Shown here: positions 22,765 to 36,700 of the stretch, one piece after another
How the letters are laid out: each line of letters opens with the position of its first letter
How positions within the stretch are numbered: position 1 is the first letter of the stretch
From: Amphiura filiformis
Lineage: Eukaryota; Echinodermata; Ophiuroidea; Amphilepidida; Amphiuridae
Length of the DNA stretch: 64,000 bases
Assembly: GCF_039555335.1 (NCBI RefSeq)
Contig: NC_092642.1
Location: 23,665,262-23,729,261 of the forward strand
Direction of reading: 5' to 3'
Notes under the pieces: generated by a model
What the model saw: only the letters and a program-made list of their open reading frames with translations
Databases searched by the model: none
What the model was told of the DNA's origin: nothing
Program-made: the position numbers and the translations under genes

Positions 22765-25700
22765 ATGTCAAACTCACTGACAGGAGGAGCTATAAAGGTA
22801 ATAACAAATTTAAGTTGTTTTTTGTTAGTGTTTAGGGGCCTAATTTCGGTCTTGAAAGATGATAGGCCTGTTATATAAATAGGCCTATATTTATGTTATT
22901 GTGTAGGCTAACTGGAAGGACGTGGCGTAATTCTGAATCAGATAGGATAGCCTAAATGTTAATATTGAATCATGCATGCATTAGGCCGTGTAAAATTAAT
23001 ATTTTGGTTCTCGTCCCCTCCCTCCTCAATTTCTGGGATTTGTCAAATTTTTAAAATTTTTTTAGATTTTTCAATTTTTTAGACTTAAGTTGGAATGATT
23101 TATGAAATCTTCATACATATAAATAAGTTTATTAGAGAACAAGCATCACTTCCAAGTCTTTTTGTGGTACTCTAGGGGGTTTATCCCTCAGAATCTCACA
23201 TTTGCAGATGATGGTGGATGCGATATCGCTATTTTTGACGTCGCCATTGGATTAACACATAATCATGAAATCTTCACAAACAATTCTAAATTTGTTATGT
23301 GGTGTCAAATCAAAATTATCTTACTCTAAAACCGTTGGGGTTCTGCAAAGTACCCCACTGCAAGTATGTTAATTGTCCATTTATAATCGCTAACCGTGTA
23401 TTGTGAATGGGGCTGTCAGCCCTGTATCTTCGCCAGCCTCGTACGTCCGAATTGCGTGTCCTACACACTAAAAACTACGGGGTTATATTTTCCGTGGTCA
23501 TTTTGAATTGACCACGTTTGGGGTTGTTTTGACCCTTCAAGGGGGTTGTACTGTTTTAATTTGACCACATTCACGAGGTCATTTTAGACACGACGAACGT
23601 GGTCAAAAACTTAGTGGTCATTTTGCCGATACCGTCGCGCATTGATATCAGTTTCAATCTTCCGCTTTGAAAATCTCAATTCATAAATGAGTTTAAACAT
23701 GAGGTGCAATTAATGTTTGTTGATTAATAAATAAAACTCATTTTTTGACTGTAGTTACCCAATTTGTCAACTTTATAATGACTTGCATTCGGAACTATTT
23801 GCACACACGGTGTGCATCGGCTCACGTGGTCACATCAGCGCCATATTTGTTCTGATTGTGCAGCTCAGCGGATTGTCGTGTGTGCTTGTCTGCATGATGG
23901 AATATGAAAAGTTAGTTGAAAAGTGAGACTGCAAGGATGCATAGACCCTTGTCTATGCACGCAGATTCATTCAATTTCATGCTGTCGTGGCTGGTGTCTT
24001 GGCTGCAGTTGTTATAAGCTTATATCATGTAAGCTTATAATACGTGAACTGTCATAGGCGATGACTGACTGTGTGTGAGTGTGATACACAGATGCATTTT
24101 GCAGTTTGCTGTTTATGTAATTCTTTCTCTGTGCAGAAACACACTTATGTCCTGGTGGGACCAGCATGACCATAGGCCTACTAAAAACATCCAAACAACC
24201 CCTAAATGTGGTTATTGAGTAACCCTATAAAACAACCCTTTCAAATGGGTCATTTCATTTGACCCCGAAATGAGGTCATTAAGTAACCCAATAAGGCAAC
24301 CCTTTTGAAGGGGTCATTTCATTTGACCCCGAAATGTGGTAATATTTTGACCCCAATGGGGTTACTATTTGACCAAATACGTAGTCATTGCAATGACCCG
24401 ACCAATGGGGTCAAAATGACCCCGTTAGTGGTATGGTGTTTAGTTGATAACTATGCTGGGGTCAAAAATGACCCCGTTTGGGTCATTTTTTGACCCCGTA
24501 GTTTTAAGTGTGTATGCCGCCTGACATTTGAAAAAAAAAAAGGGCCTCATCGTTTCCTCGAGCACTGTTGGATGGAGAAGACCGAAAACTACTGACAATG
24601 CTAATTTTACATTGACAAAAAAAACAAAACAACAAAACACCTCCCTCCCTCATCAATTCATGAAAATCCTCTGGACGAGAACCAAAACATTAATTTTATA
24701 CGGCCTTAGCAAGGGCGTCAATCCGAGTTGAAGGTGGGGGTGCAGTGGCGTGCCGTGGCGCTCCTACCGGGGGCTGAAGAAAATTCAATTTTGCCGCCCC
24801 TTCCTCAACAGCCCGAAAAGGTTGAACCAATTTTTTTTTTCCGGTTGTTGGAAAAAGTGAAGAGCAAAACGAAACAAAAAAAAAGGATTATAAAAGCAAC
24901 ACATTTTGATGTAGGCCTAAATTTTTTTTACTTTTTAAAATTTTGCCGCCCCTTCATCTTCAGCCGCCCCTTCGTTTTGGCCGCCCCCTGCTTTTACACC
25001 GGGGGGCTCGCGCACCCAAAGCCCCCCATAATACGCACATGGGGTGGGGACACAATAATTGGGAAATATGATCTGATCCGGAAGTGGGTAGGCCCGGGGG
25101 GGGGGGGGTACTCAGTACAAATGACCATACGGGGACGTGCCGCAAACATGGGTAGCATTTTCAGCCTTCTGGTATATCTAATAGGCCTATTTTATTGCAT
25201 AAATTGTATCACTATGGTTTAGGGGAGTATCTCATGACTGGTTTCGAAATTATCTTTCTAAGGCCCCTCGTACTTGATTATCAGTTTCCTGTTTACCGCC
25301 CGCGTCCAAAATTGAAAATCTCAAAATAATTAATTATTTGATTTTTATTTCTAATTTTCTCCTTTAAAATAACTTTCAACTACTTCTACTTGCCATTTTC
25401 TGACTTTAATAATATCAACAATAATGATGAATGAACAAAGAGTACAACTCCACCTTCACTTATTTATAAAATCAAATATTGTTGTGAAATAATTAAATGC
25501 CCGCTCTAGTCAAAATGAGTCGATAGTTGCTTGTACTAGTTCAAACTAAATAAAGAAAATAAAAGATAATTAATAATTAATAATTAAAAGTCACCTCGTC
25601 CCTTTTTCAAAATTTTAAACAGGAAACTAATAATCAAGTGCGAAGGGCCTAATAGAAAACAATATGTTTTATATTAGGCCTACTCTTGCAAATCTCCTCA

Positions 25701-28700
25701 CGAAATTGTTTCTTGTGGTGTTCCGCAAGGATCAATACTAGGTCCTCTTTTATTCATTCTGTATATGAATGACATCAGCAACACATCACAGATCTTAAAT
25801 ACAATTTTGTTTGCTGATGATACCACAGTTTTTTATTCTCACAAAGATGTGTCTGTATTATGTAAACGTGTAAACACAGAAATTAAAGAGGTTTCAAATT
25901 GGTTCAAAGCAAATAAATTGTCATTAAATGCAAATAAAACAAATTTCATGTACCTTGGTACACGTGCACAGACTAGTACTGTAATAAATAACAAAGAATT
26001 TGATATCATCTTGGATGGGTGTAAATTAAGTCGAGTTAGTGAAGCAAAATTTAACTTGGAAAAAACATGTTCAAAATATTTGTAAAATATGTACCAGAAA
26101 TATTGGTGTACTAAACAAAGTTAAATTATTCCTGCCAAGAGACGCCATGTATAAATTATATTGTACTCTAATATTACCTTATCTTAATTATGGTTTATTA
26201 TTGTGGGGAAATGCAAATAGAGAGCACATGAATAAAATGTACATACTCCAAAAACGTGCCATAAGAGTAATCTCCAATAGTGAGTATCTTCGTCACACTG
26301 AACCAATTTTCAAAATGTTTAAGGTATTAAATATCTTTGATATGTTCACTAAGGAAGTTGCTATATTTATGTTTAAAAGTATAATAACAAAATGTTACCT
26401 AGATCTTTTGAAAATTTCTTCCAGACTCATAAAGAAAATCATAACTATAATACACGGAATAGGAATGATTATAAAATACCTATCCACAAAATCAACAGTA
26501 TCTGAACGGTTGGACCAAAAGTTTGGAATACATTGCCAAAAAATGTTAAAATGTCAGCAACCTTAGGTCATTTTAAGTCAAACTTGAAATCTGTTTTTGA
26601 TATTTACAAGTAGAATTATGTTTATTCATTGATATGGTAACATTTGGTTAATACTACTGAATTTGATATGAATAATATTTATTATATTTAATTTTATGTA
26701 TACCTTTTTATTACATGCCTATGACATTGTGGTGGGGTGTGAGTGTGAGGTGAGAAATCAAGTGTATTTTTCCCTTTAGGTTTTGGTATATTGTATTTTT
26801 TTTTCTTTCATTTTGTGTATCTGTGTATATATATTTAGGTCTTTCTTCTAAGTGTTTCAGGGGGCACAACATTTTACAGGCTTCTGCTTCTAGTTGTGTC
26901 TCCTCCATCTTGTTTTATCATGTTTTGTTATTTGTATGTTTTGGGATGGAAATAAATTTGATTGATTGATATATCAATGACCCCTTTTTCAAAGCCTATT
27001 TTGGTATATGAATGGGTCCTTTTTTCAAAATTGTCTCAAATTTTTCGGAAAACAGCCCAATTTTTCCTTAATCTAGCCAAAATTGTGCACCTGTTTATTT
27101 TCCTTGGATCTATATCACAGGTATACTGATAATAATTTGTGTGCCAGAACTGCCAACTGCACCTATTGAGGGATTCCTTCTCTCTCTCTCTCCCCACCAT
27201 AGCTTTCTCTTTTCCTCTCCCTCTCTCCTTTCTTTCTCTCTTTTCCCCTGCACTGGGAGGGGAGGTGGGGCCCAAATCAGCAAATTTTGCCAGGGGGGAA
27301 TTTCGCTCCCTGGTAAGTACACCAGTATTAGCATGAGACAAAAATATCTGTAGAATTCATGTGAAAAAACAAATTTGTATTTTTTTTTATCTGCACACAG
27401 GAACTTGCAGATAGTGGAAATTATACCAAACCAGTTGTTCAGCTCTTGGTAAGATTTAATTGCAATCCATTCTCAACCATTCTTAAAATTATTATGTGGT
27501 ATTACTGGCAACTTCTTTTTACAGTACTTAGGCCTATATTATTAATTTTTATGTACCCAATTTTACAAAATACAGCTGCTAGTTCCAAAAACAAACAAAA
27601 AAACAAACAACCAGTCAAATCTTTCCTCAAAAAAGAGATACTGAGTATCACATTGAATTGAAAAAAACCCTCTCTTCATTATAAATATCACATTTCCACC
27701 TGTAGCGTTGTAACTAGAATTGGGATATTATATAATTTTGACTACTAAAGTACTAGTATCCTGTTTGAACTTTTAAAAAGCCTAACACTGCACCAGGAGG
27801 GCAACCCAAGCCAAATTTGTTGAGTACCCACCCTTCAAGTTTGCCAAAAACACTACTCAAACCTTTGTTCTAAAGATTTGGTCAACATGGTCACAGTCTC
27901 ACTCACTCTCACAGAGAACATTAGCATCTATGGTCTCTTGCTGTATTTTGCCTACAATGTATAATTATGCATAAAGACCCATCTAAATAAGTACTTACAT
28001 GTATAAGTATGTATATAATATGGTTACGGTTCGCTATCTCTAAGGACCGCTATCTCTAAGGTTCGCTATCCCTAAGGTTTGTTATCACTAATTACGAAAA
28101 AGGTCCACTATACCTAAGGTTCGATATCACTAATTTTGAAAAAGGTTCGGTATTCCTAAGGTTCGATACCACTAATTTTAAATAAGGTTCGCTATCTCTA
28201 ATTTTAAATAAGGTCCGCTATCACTAATTTATTGAAGGTTCGCTATCTCTAAGGTTCGCTATCACTAATTTAAAATAAGGTCCGTTATCTCTAATTTTAA
28301 CAATCCCGGTATCCCTAAGGTTCGCTATCTCTAATTTCAAATAAGGTCCGCTATCTCTAAGGTTCGCTATCTCTAAGGTTCGCTATCACTAATTTCAAAT
28401 AAGGTTAAGCTATCTCTAATTTCAAACAAGGTTACGCTATCTCTAATTTATAATAAGGTTAAGCTATCTCTAATTTTAAATAAGGTTCGCTATCTCTAAT
28501 TTTAATTAAGGTTCGCTATCTCTAATTTTAAATAGGGTATAGATAGCGGACCTTATTTGAAATTAGAGATATCGGACCTTATTTAAACTTAGAGATAGCG
28601 GACCTTTTTTAAAAATTAGAGATAGCAGATCTTTTTTAAAATTAGAGATAGCGGACCTTATTTAAAATTAGAGATAGTGGACCTTAATTAAGATTAGTGA

Positions 28701-30299
28701 TAACGAGCCTTAGGTATAGCGCGCCCTAATCAAAATTAGTGATAGCGAACCTTAGAGATAGCGAACCTTAATTAATTAGGGATAGCGAACCCTAAATAAA
28801 ATTAGTGATATCGAACCTTAGGTATAGCGGACCTTTATTGCAATTAGTGATAACGAACCTAGAGATAGCGAACCTTCAATAAATTAGTGATAGCGGACCT
28901 TATTCAAGATTAGTGATAGCGAACCTTATTTTAAATTAGTGATAGCAAACCTTATTTAAAATTAGTGATATCGAACCTTAGAACCAGCGAACCTTATTCT
29001 AAATTAGTGATATCGAACCTTAGAAATAGCGGACCTTTTTTTAGGTATAGCGAACCCTTTTCTCTATTAGAGATAGCGGGATTCTGATCTCCATAGACTT
29101 TACATGTTAGTGATAGTGAACCTTAGAGATAGCGAACCTTAGAGATAGCGGTCAGTTTATACATAAATGTAGATTATGATAGTACAATTCCAGTGATGCC
29201 TTAATGTTTTTTGCACTTAAATAAAATCACTTATATTTAGGCTTTGAAGAAGCTGAGCGCAAATACATGTTCTGGTAATGGTACAACAGACCGGTATCGT
29301 GTCTTGCTATCTGATGGCGTGCATAGCAACCCAGGTAGGTAGCCATTCTCAAAGTGTTGGTCCAAACGGACAATGAATCATATACGCCTGTGCATCTATT
29401 CAAAATCCTGTCAGATGAGAGTGAAAGATTGCACGGGCGTATGATACTTAATTATGTTTGGAAATACAATGCTCTCTTCTGTCAATTGATTTGCTCACAG
29501 AACCGTGATGATTGTGTTTATTATAAGTCAGAGCACAGCACAGATATACCATGATCATTATGCTAATTAAACTCATTGATGCCATATTGTTTTGAGAATC
29601 ACACTAATTTAGGGTAAATTTCCAGAACCAGCTAATTACCACTAATTAAACTGATTGATGCCATATTGATTTAGAGAACCAGGATGTTGAAACCAAATAA
29701 CTTTATGAGAGAATGATAGCTATGAGGATGTTTTGTAAGAGTCTGAAAACCGTGCTAATCATGCTAATTTAGTCCCTCAACCGCACTAATTATGCTAATG
29801 ACTGCTAATGAAATTTTGAAATTTTAGCTGACAGAAAATAAGTTACCCGCCACTGGTGTGCGGACAGGTGCTATGCTACAGCCCTGGGCTGTTGGGAAAT
29901 TTTTCAATTGGATGTGTATATACATGTAGTTGATGTTGTAAATTAGTTGTTTGACTTTGTACTTTTCTGTAGCTATGCTGGGTGTCCAGTTAAACAAGCT
30001 TGTTGAAGACAACGCCCTGGAGTTATTCAGTGTAATCCAGTTGGATAAGTTTGTGTGCAACCCTTTGCCAGATAACAGGTTAGTTAACTCGAAGTTTCTA
30101 CCTGCAAAAGTAGGGCTAAAATTTGCCCTAAGATTTTGTGTTGTGGGGGTGTTTTCCTTTTTTCTGTATGCATATTACACAGTGGCGTACCGTGGCCGCT
30201 CATACCCCGGGGGCTCAAGAAAACTCAATTTTGCCGCCCCTTCCTCAACAGCCTGAAAAGGTTGACCCAATTTTTTTACGGTGGTTTGAACAAGTGAAG

Positions 30300-30334
<35 letters not shown>

Positions 30335-30773
30335 TATAGGCGCTACCGCCCTCAAAAGCAACACATTTCAGGAAAGTGCAGTCTCATGCCTGAAATAAAT
30401 AAATATAAAAAAAATACAACTGATTCTATTTAATGTCTGGCCTCCTTGTTTTTGTCACCAAAAGGCAATATTTAAACTTTAATAAACAAAAATCATACTT
30501 TGTACATGTTTACCAAATATACTTTTAAAAATGCTTGTGGATCGATCAAGAATTGAGGCCATTGACATCCTGACAAAAAGCGACCAGATTTTCTGAATTA
30601 AATATGTTTGTTTTTTGTGAATCCTCTTGCTTTCAGGCGTGTCATGATCGTATTAGAAGTTAGCATCCTACAGCCAGGTAGTCAAGTTGGCAACAAAATT
30701 GGCCTCCCAATACCTCTCCATGTAGCAGTTGCACGGCCGGTAGGTGCATTATCTCCAAATCCACAACAAAAAG
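22765..30773 (+). CDS. RPA1-like: Exons 1-5: RPA70 N-terminal OB-fold module
   Basis: Residues 1-139 begin MSNSLTGGAIK and follow the vertebrate RPA1 start (MVGQLSEGAI). They keep the P22-V-V-Q core, the DRYRVLLSDG strand (44-53), QLNKLVED (64-71), and the RRVMIVLEVSIL strand (94-105). The basic cleft used by RPA70N to bind acidic peptides of p53, ATRIP and RAD9 is retained: K30/K31, R45, R47, R94, R95. The other RPA1 domains (DBD-A, B and the zinc-bearing C) are absent downstream. Exons 2 and 3 carry upstream intron sequence shared with the 59-62 kb duplicate, which argues for a genomic duplication and against a retrocopy. Confidence 0.85.
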
Positions 30774-33700
30774 GTGGGTATTTATACTACAATCCCGGTC
30801 ATAATTGTTCGAACACTTTAACATGAGTGCTGCAAATATGCCCCCCATTCCCCGATCAATGTTGGTAGTTGTTTATTTGGCCATGCACCCTTCAATTCAA
30901 TCTTTCTACTGTGTGGCGCATAGGCGCGACCTTTGTCCCACAAACGTCTATTAATTTGGGTTAACCACGACCTTCCATGATATACCAGGTTCAACAGCAA
31001 CTTAACCGAAGGACGACCTTGCTACCATTTACCATATCCGTTCAGACTGTAGCATTATTCACACGAGTAGGTGATTGGTATTACAAAGAGTGGAACAATA
31101 TAATAGTTTTTATGCGCTGAAACGTAAAGTATAGTAACTGATATGTTTTCTGTAGTTCATCCAAAGACAAATATAAGTAACAGTAATCACTATTTGTTAA
31201 AATAAACAAAAAAGCAGCATATATAATCATGCCACGTAGTAAAATTTTTATAAAATCATACCCGCTGAAAACTGGAATCAACCAAAATATCCTATGTGGA
31301 GAACAGCGTTCAATAACCTTGAGTTTACCTGACCTGACAAGCAGAGAAATTTTGACCTGAAAACTTACTGAAATATCTTACCGTTATCAAATTGAAACTG
31401 ATGGTGGAGCTTATAGTTTACTTATTGAAGTAAACTAGGGTAAATTTAGTTAATATAAAATGTTAACTAGGTTCAGACACCTCTGCATATTTGCTGCGAC
31501 ACTGCAATCCTTTTCCAGGGCAGTTTTTCTGCAGAGAGCTGCTGGTGCACTGCGAGACTAGCTCAGTCCTATGCAAGGTCGCGTGTTTTGTGGTAGGGGT
31601 GATTTTGTAGTATTTTTAGTACAAAAAAAAAATCGGTCGGTGTATATAACAGCCATCAAAATTCACGAAAAAAATACACGAAGTGTACAAATATATATGA
31701 AATCCATATCCACCCCTGCATAAATTGTGACTATTACCATTTTCCCGATTTTAACACTAAACCGCCGACGGCTGTTGCTGGTCCTATAGCGTAGCATGCA
31801 GGGGTTTGTAGAGGTCATCTGGTTTAATACGGAGTGGAATAGGAAAAATGGACCGATAGTTTGTAATGTAGAGACATCCAACATTGATTGATGGGGAAGG
31901 GGGAGGGCTGTAGTAGTAGGAACGGGTTCAGACTTTACACCAAAGAAAGCTAAATTTCAGTACCGTACAAATGTATGTTAAGTATAACTAAAATACGGGT
32001 TAAAACAATCCTACTTTTACACAAGTGTTCGAACGACTTATGGCCGGGATTGTAGGTCTACTAATTTTTTAAATTTATTTATTTGTTTGTTTGTTTGTTT
32101 GTTTCTATTTAGAGAGTCCCTGGACCTAATTTGATTGATTTTAAATGATTTTCAAAAAAATCACAAGTTTGTATCCAAAAGGGGCAGATTGTAATTTGTG
32201 TTCATGTTCACTTCATAATCTTTTAAGAATCTTAACTTGCATTGGTTTTGTACACATTTCTATATTTTCAATAGATTCTGAAGTGACCGTAAAGTTATAC
32301 GGTGTGCAATAAGTGCATGAGTGGTTGCCCACTTCTTTGTCAGAATACTGACTACACTGGGCTATTGGAATAAGAACATGTTCTTGTACCAAATTATAAG
32401 TTGTACATTGCTTTTTACTTCATCAAAATTGACAGAATTTTGACAAAGTTATGCCAATTTATTAGGAATGTTCGAAATTATGCATGTTTGTACCTCCAGA
32501 AGAATTTTTTGATGGCATGTGATTACATGGTGGAGTGGGTTTAGGGGTGTGTGGGTGGGGTGGGTGTGTGTGGTTTGGTTTTTATGGTCCACATGCATGA
32601 GGTGGGTTTGTGTGAACATACTGGGTGTGGGCCTATGTGTTTCTATACACCGATGCCTACCCTGACACCCCGAACACACACCCACAACACGATCAATAAC
32701 CTTCCTCTTCCGGTACAAGTATTACCCTTTTATTACATAAATTAACATAACATAACTTGGTTAAATATGCCTCTATTTTGATGCAGAAAAAGCAAAATGC
32801 AGCTTACATTTGGGTGCAGCCAATTTAGTGTTTCTTTGCACTTTTGCACATCTTTCTACGCCAGGAAGGTATATGTAAGGGAAGGGGCAATCACTTATTG
32901 CACACCATATACACATTTGCCCCTTTTTGATACAAATTGTAATAAAGGGAAAAAATAAATGAACCACAAATGATTGTCAGCACATGGCTCTAGGTCAAGG
33001 GACTCTCAAATAAAAATAAGATAAAATCACAAAAAAAAATAAAAAAATTTTTAGTATACACAACAGTGTCACTTTTGAAAAATGAAATGGCACTAGCCAG
33101 GGTTCTAGCGGTCCTTGAAAGTCCTTGAATTTGAAAACACCTTTTCAAGGCCTTGAAATTTGGGGAGTGGAGAGGACTATCACTTTTATTAATATTGTGC
33201 CGCATGTAGAGCCAAATCATGATTTTTGTGTTGTGGGAAGTCCTTGAAAATCATGCTTTTGGACCTTGAAAAGTCCTTGAATTTTAAAGCCTTCAAGGGG
33301 CAGCTTATGTGAATATATGTGACTGTAAGTTGGGACATTAGTGACGTGTATTATTTTTCGCCAATTATAAGCACTCCTATAGGTAACACCAGGAGCAGGT
33401 ATTATACTCTAAAGATTTGCCTAATGGTGCTATGGGCTCCCTTGACATAAGTGGAATTTTACACACAACCTACATGTAAAAGTGCCCTCCCGTAATATTC
33501 CCACCAGCAAAAGAAGGACACAGAACTTAATTCTTGTTTGGATTTTAGAGGAGGGAGCTCTATTTGCACATGAAATTTACAGTAGGCCTATACTGATTTT
33601 GGCACAGCTGTTGTCATTTTACTATAAATGGTAGAATTCAGGTAATCTGCATGTTTTCTAATTGTTTGTGTTCATTATCTAGGAGGATCTGTCGTTGCAC

Positions 33701-36700
33701 AGAGACCAGCTGGAATGCATCAATCAAGTGATTATCGGGGTGATTTTTGGGGTAAGATTTCTGCATTTGGTCATATGTGTACATCCATATCAAAATGATG
33801 CACTTGTCGGCTGCTACATGTGTCTCATTTCACATAATAACTGGGAATAAATACCAGACTCATTTCCAGTGGGGGTCACTTTATATCATCCCCAAGTCAC
33901 ATGGCTTATTAATACAGAGAACATTCCATAACCATGTCACTTGGGGATGATTTGAAGTGACCTCCACTTGAGATGAGTCTGGTATTTATTCCCAGTTATT
34001 ATGTGAAATGAGGCACATGTAGCAGCCGACAAGTGCATCGTTTTGATATGGATGTACACATATGTCATATTAATTAAGTTGGTATGGAAAAAAACCACTT
34101 TACAAATTGAGAGAAAAGTCATCAATTTTGATTCAAATTAATGTAACTTTTATTCTATACATAGTCCAAATCTGAGACACCAATATTCGTCTCAGGTCCA
34201 ACTGATATGAAATAAACATATTTAATAACTTTACTTTATAAGGATGCATAATATGTTGACATTAAATATACAGGGTGTGTATGAATTATACAGGGTGTAA
34301 AAAAACATCACATTTTTGTTTCTAGTTCTAACATACCCAGTTTATTTTTTTCTCTGTAAGTAAAAAACAAGATCTTTGGTTACAAGTGATATTTCGTTAG
34401 TTTAATGTGTTATTGATTGCAATACCTGTGAATTTTGAGACGCCCAATAGTTGGACTTTTCCATATATGATGCAGCATTGTTTTGACCCCTCGTTTTTTC
34501 GTAAACTCTATGGATAATTAGCACTTGAATTAAACAATTAATTCATGAGAACTTTGGTTGCAAATGATATTTCATTAGTTAAATGTATTATTGATTGCAA
34601 TACCTGTGAATTTGCAGACCACTAAGAGTTAACTTTTCCAGATATGACACTCTAAATTTAAAAAAGCATCATTTTGACAATTTGCATGTAAACTCTATGG
34701 CTGCACCTCCGCTGAGTCCACCCCTGACTACTTGGGCATTTAGTGATCTATAGCCAAAAGTCAAAATTTCAGCCACATTTAATGCAAATTGACAAAATGT
34801 TGGCAGATTTTGAACATTTTGGTTACAGCTAGGCAAAATTGGACTATTTTTTCGGACAAAAACAGGGGTAGACATAAGGAGCAATAACCTGCTGCCTGAA
34901 GGCCAGCTGGGAAGGTTTCGGGCTGGCCCAAGGGCAAATCCACTGGCCCAGATTCTACTTCATTGTGTTTGGTATATTATAATGATTATAATATAATAAT
35001 AATATTGTAACATAATTTTATGTTATAATTTCTTAATTATGCCAAAATTCCAACTGGCCAACTGGGCCATCCAGACGGAAATCTCCTGGCGTTACAAGAA
35101 AACTACTGGCCAGGGCCAGTGGCTAAATGGACCCCTGACAAAAATTGGGAATAGTTTGATAAGTGACCCATATACCAAATATTAGACCCTTGTTTGTGGC
35201 ACATCCCTGTATGGTCATTGTATTGAGTACCCCCTTCTCCTGGGGAATGGGGAATAATTACACATAACGGTACAAACTATAAAGTCAAACTCGAATCCAT
35301 CCTTTAGTTCCCTGCTGATCAGTTGGAACAGATATTATTGTTAACATTGACATGATTGAAATCTTTGGTTCTTTTCAGCTCATAAAATTGCTGCAAGTGG
35401 AAATGCATCAAAGAAGAGTAGCCTCCTACAAGATATGTCTCAACAGCTTACCTGCAGCATATGCCTGGATCACTACACAGTTCCCAAAACTGTCACCCCA
35501 TGCTTGCATACATTTTGCCAACAATGTCTTCAAGAAACTATAGACACTACTGCTAAATCTAGTGGGGCTACAGGAAAGTTTCCATGCCCAAAATGCAGAG
35601 GAAATGTTGAATTTGACTGTCCAGACTTACCAAGTAAGAAAAATGCAGCAGAAAAGCAATTTCAAACAAATTTTGACATTCAGAGTCAACTAGAAATGAT
35701 CAAAAACAAGATCGCCAGTGGATGCTCCAAACACGAAGGTGAAATGCTGATATTTTTCTGCCAGTCATGTGATCAACTCATCTGCGTGATGTGTCTTGGG
35801 GAGATGCATCGGTACTGCGAGTTTATTACTGTTAAAGAAGAAGCAGAGTGTCTTCGTGCTGAATTTGAAAGTGAGCGCAAGGAACTTACAGATAAAGAAG
35901 AGCTGTTGTCACAACATAAGAGCAATTTAGCAGAACTTGAGAAAACTTTGAGAAATGCTACTGACATGATTGAATGCCTTGATTCTTGCAAAGCTGAGAT
36001 CAAAGATTTCATATCTGAAGTAGAGCAGAAGAAACAAACCTCAATAGAAAATATCAAGGGCATCCAAGAGTATCCAGACAAGAGCGAGAGACTAATTCAA
36101 CTCATGAGCGGAACAGATGACTTGAAACTTTTACTAGAAAGAGAGACAGTTTCAAATTTACGTCAAGAACTGAAGAACACCGATTGTGCTCCTACCACAG
36201 AAACTCTACCTTCTTGGGATCGCTTGGATAAAATGTTTGAGCGCTTATTATACAGTGTGACAGATTTACACCAACAAAAGGCTCAAGAAGAGGTTCAAGA
36301 AGAAGAGGTTCAAGAAGAAGAGGCTCAAGAGCATAAATGGGTAAAAGAACTATTTTTAAAAGATGGTTGTCTTTCCACTTTCTGCAGTTCAGTTAGAGAA
36401 AGGATTGCTGATTTTTTTTTTTTTTTTTTAAAAAGCTTTACAAATTTAGAAGTAAGATTTTTTTAAATTTAAATCTGATTTTTGTCAGTCAAGCTTGGAT
36501 CATAGCTGCACTATGGGTACATTTATGTATTTGTGGTATCAAACAACTTGTACAATAGGTCAACAATGAAAAATCTTGTATCCCATGAACAGTTTTAAAT
36601 CCAATTGCAACCATTATGTTTTGATGAGTCCAAGTGTGTGAAAGTATTTGATCCAAAACACAATAATGATAAAATTGGATGCTTTACGCTCAAATTGTCA

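Noticed and set aside
24728-25222. 164-residue frame
   Set aside because: It runs through a dispersed repeat, poly-T/poly-A tracts and a G run; the residue composition follows these.
27036-27353. Four overlapping frames of 65-101 residues
   Set aside because: They arise from a CT-rich low-complexity tract and are open on both strands.
28018-29160. CRISPR-like regular repeats
   Set aside because: The repeats are degenerate, spacers are AT-rich and not unique, the array reverses at its centre, and the setting is a eukaryotic intron.
35352-35543. Plus-strand 63-residue frame overlapping the RING exon
   Set aside because: Out of frame with the RING cysteines; a shadow of exon 7.
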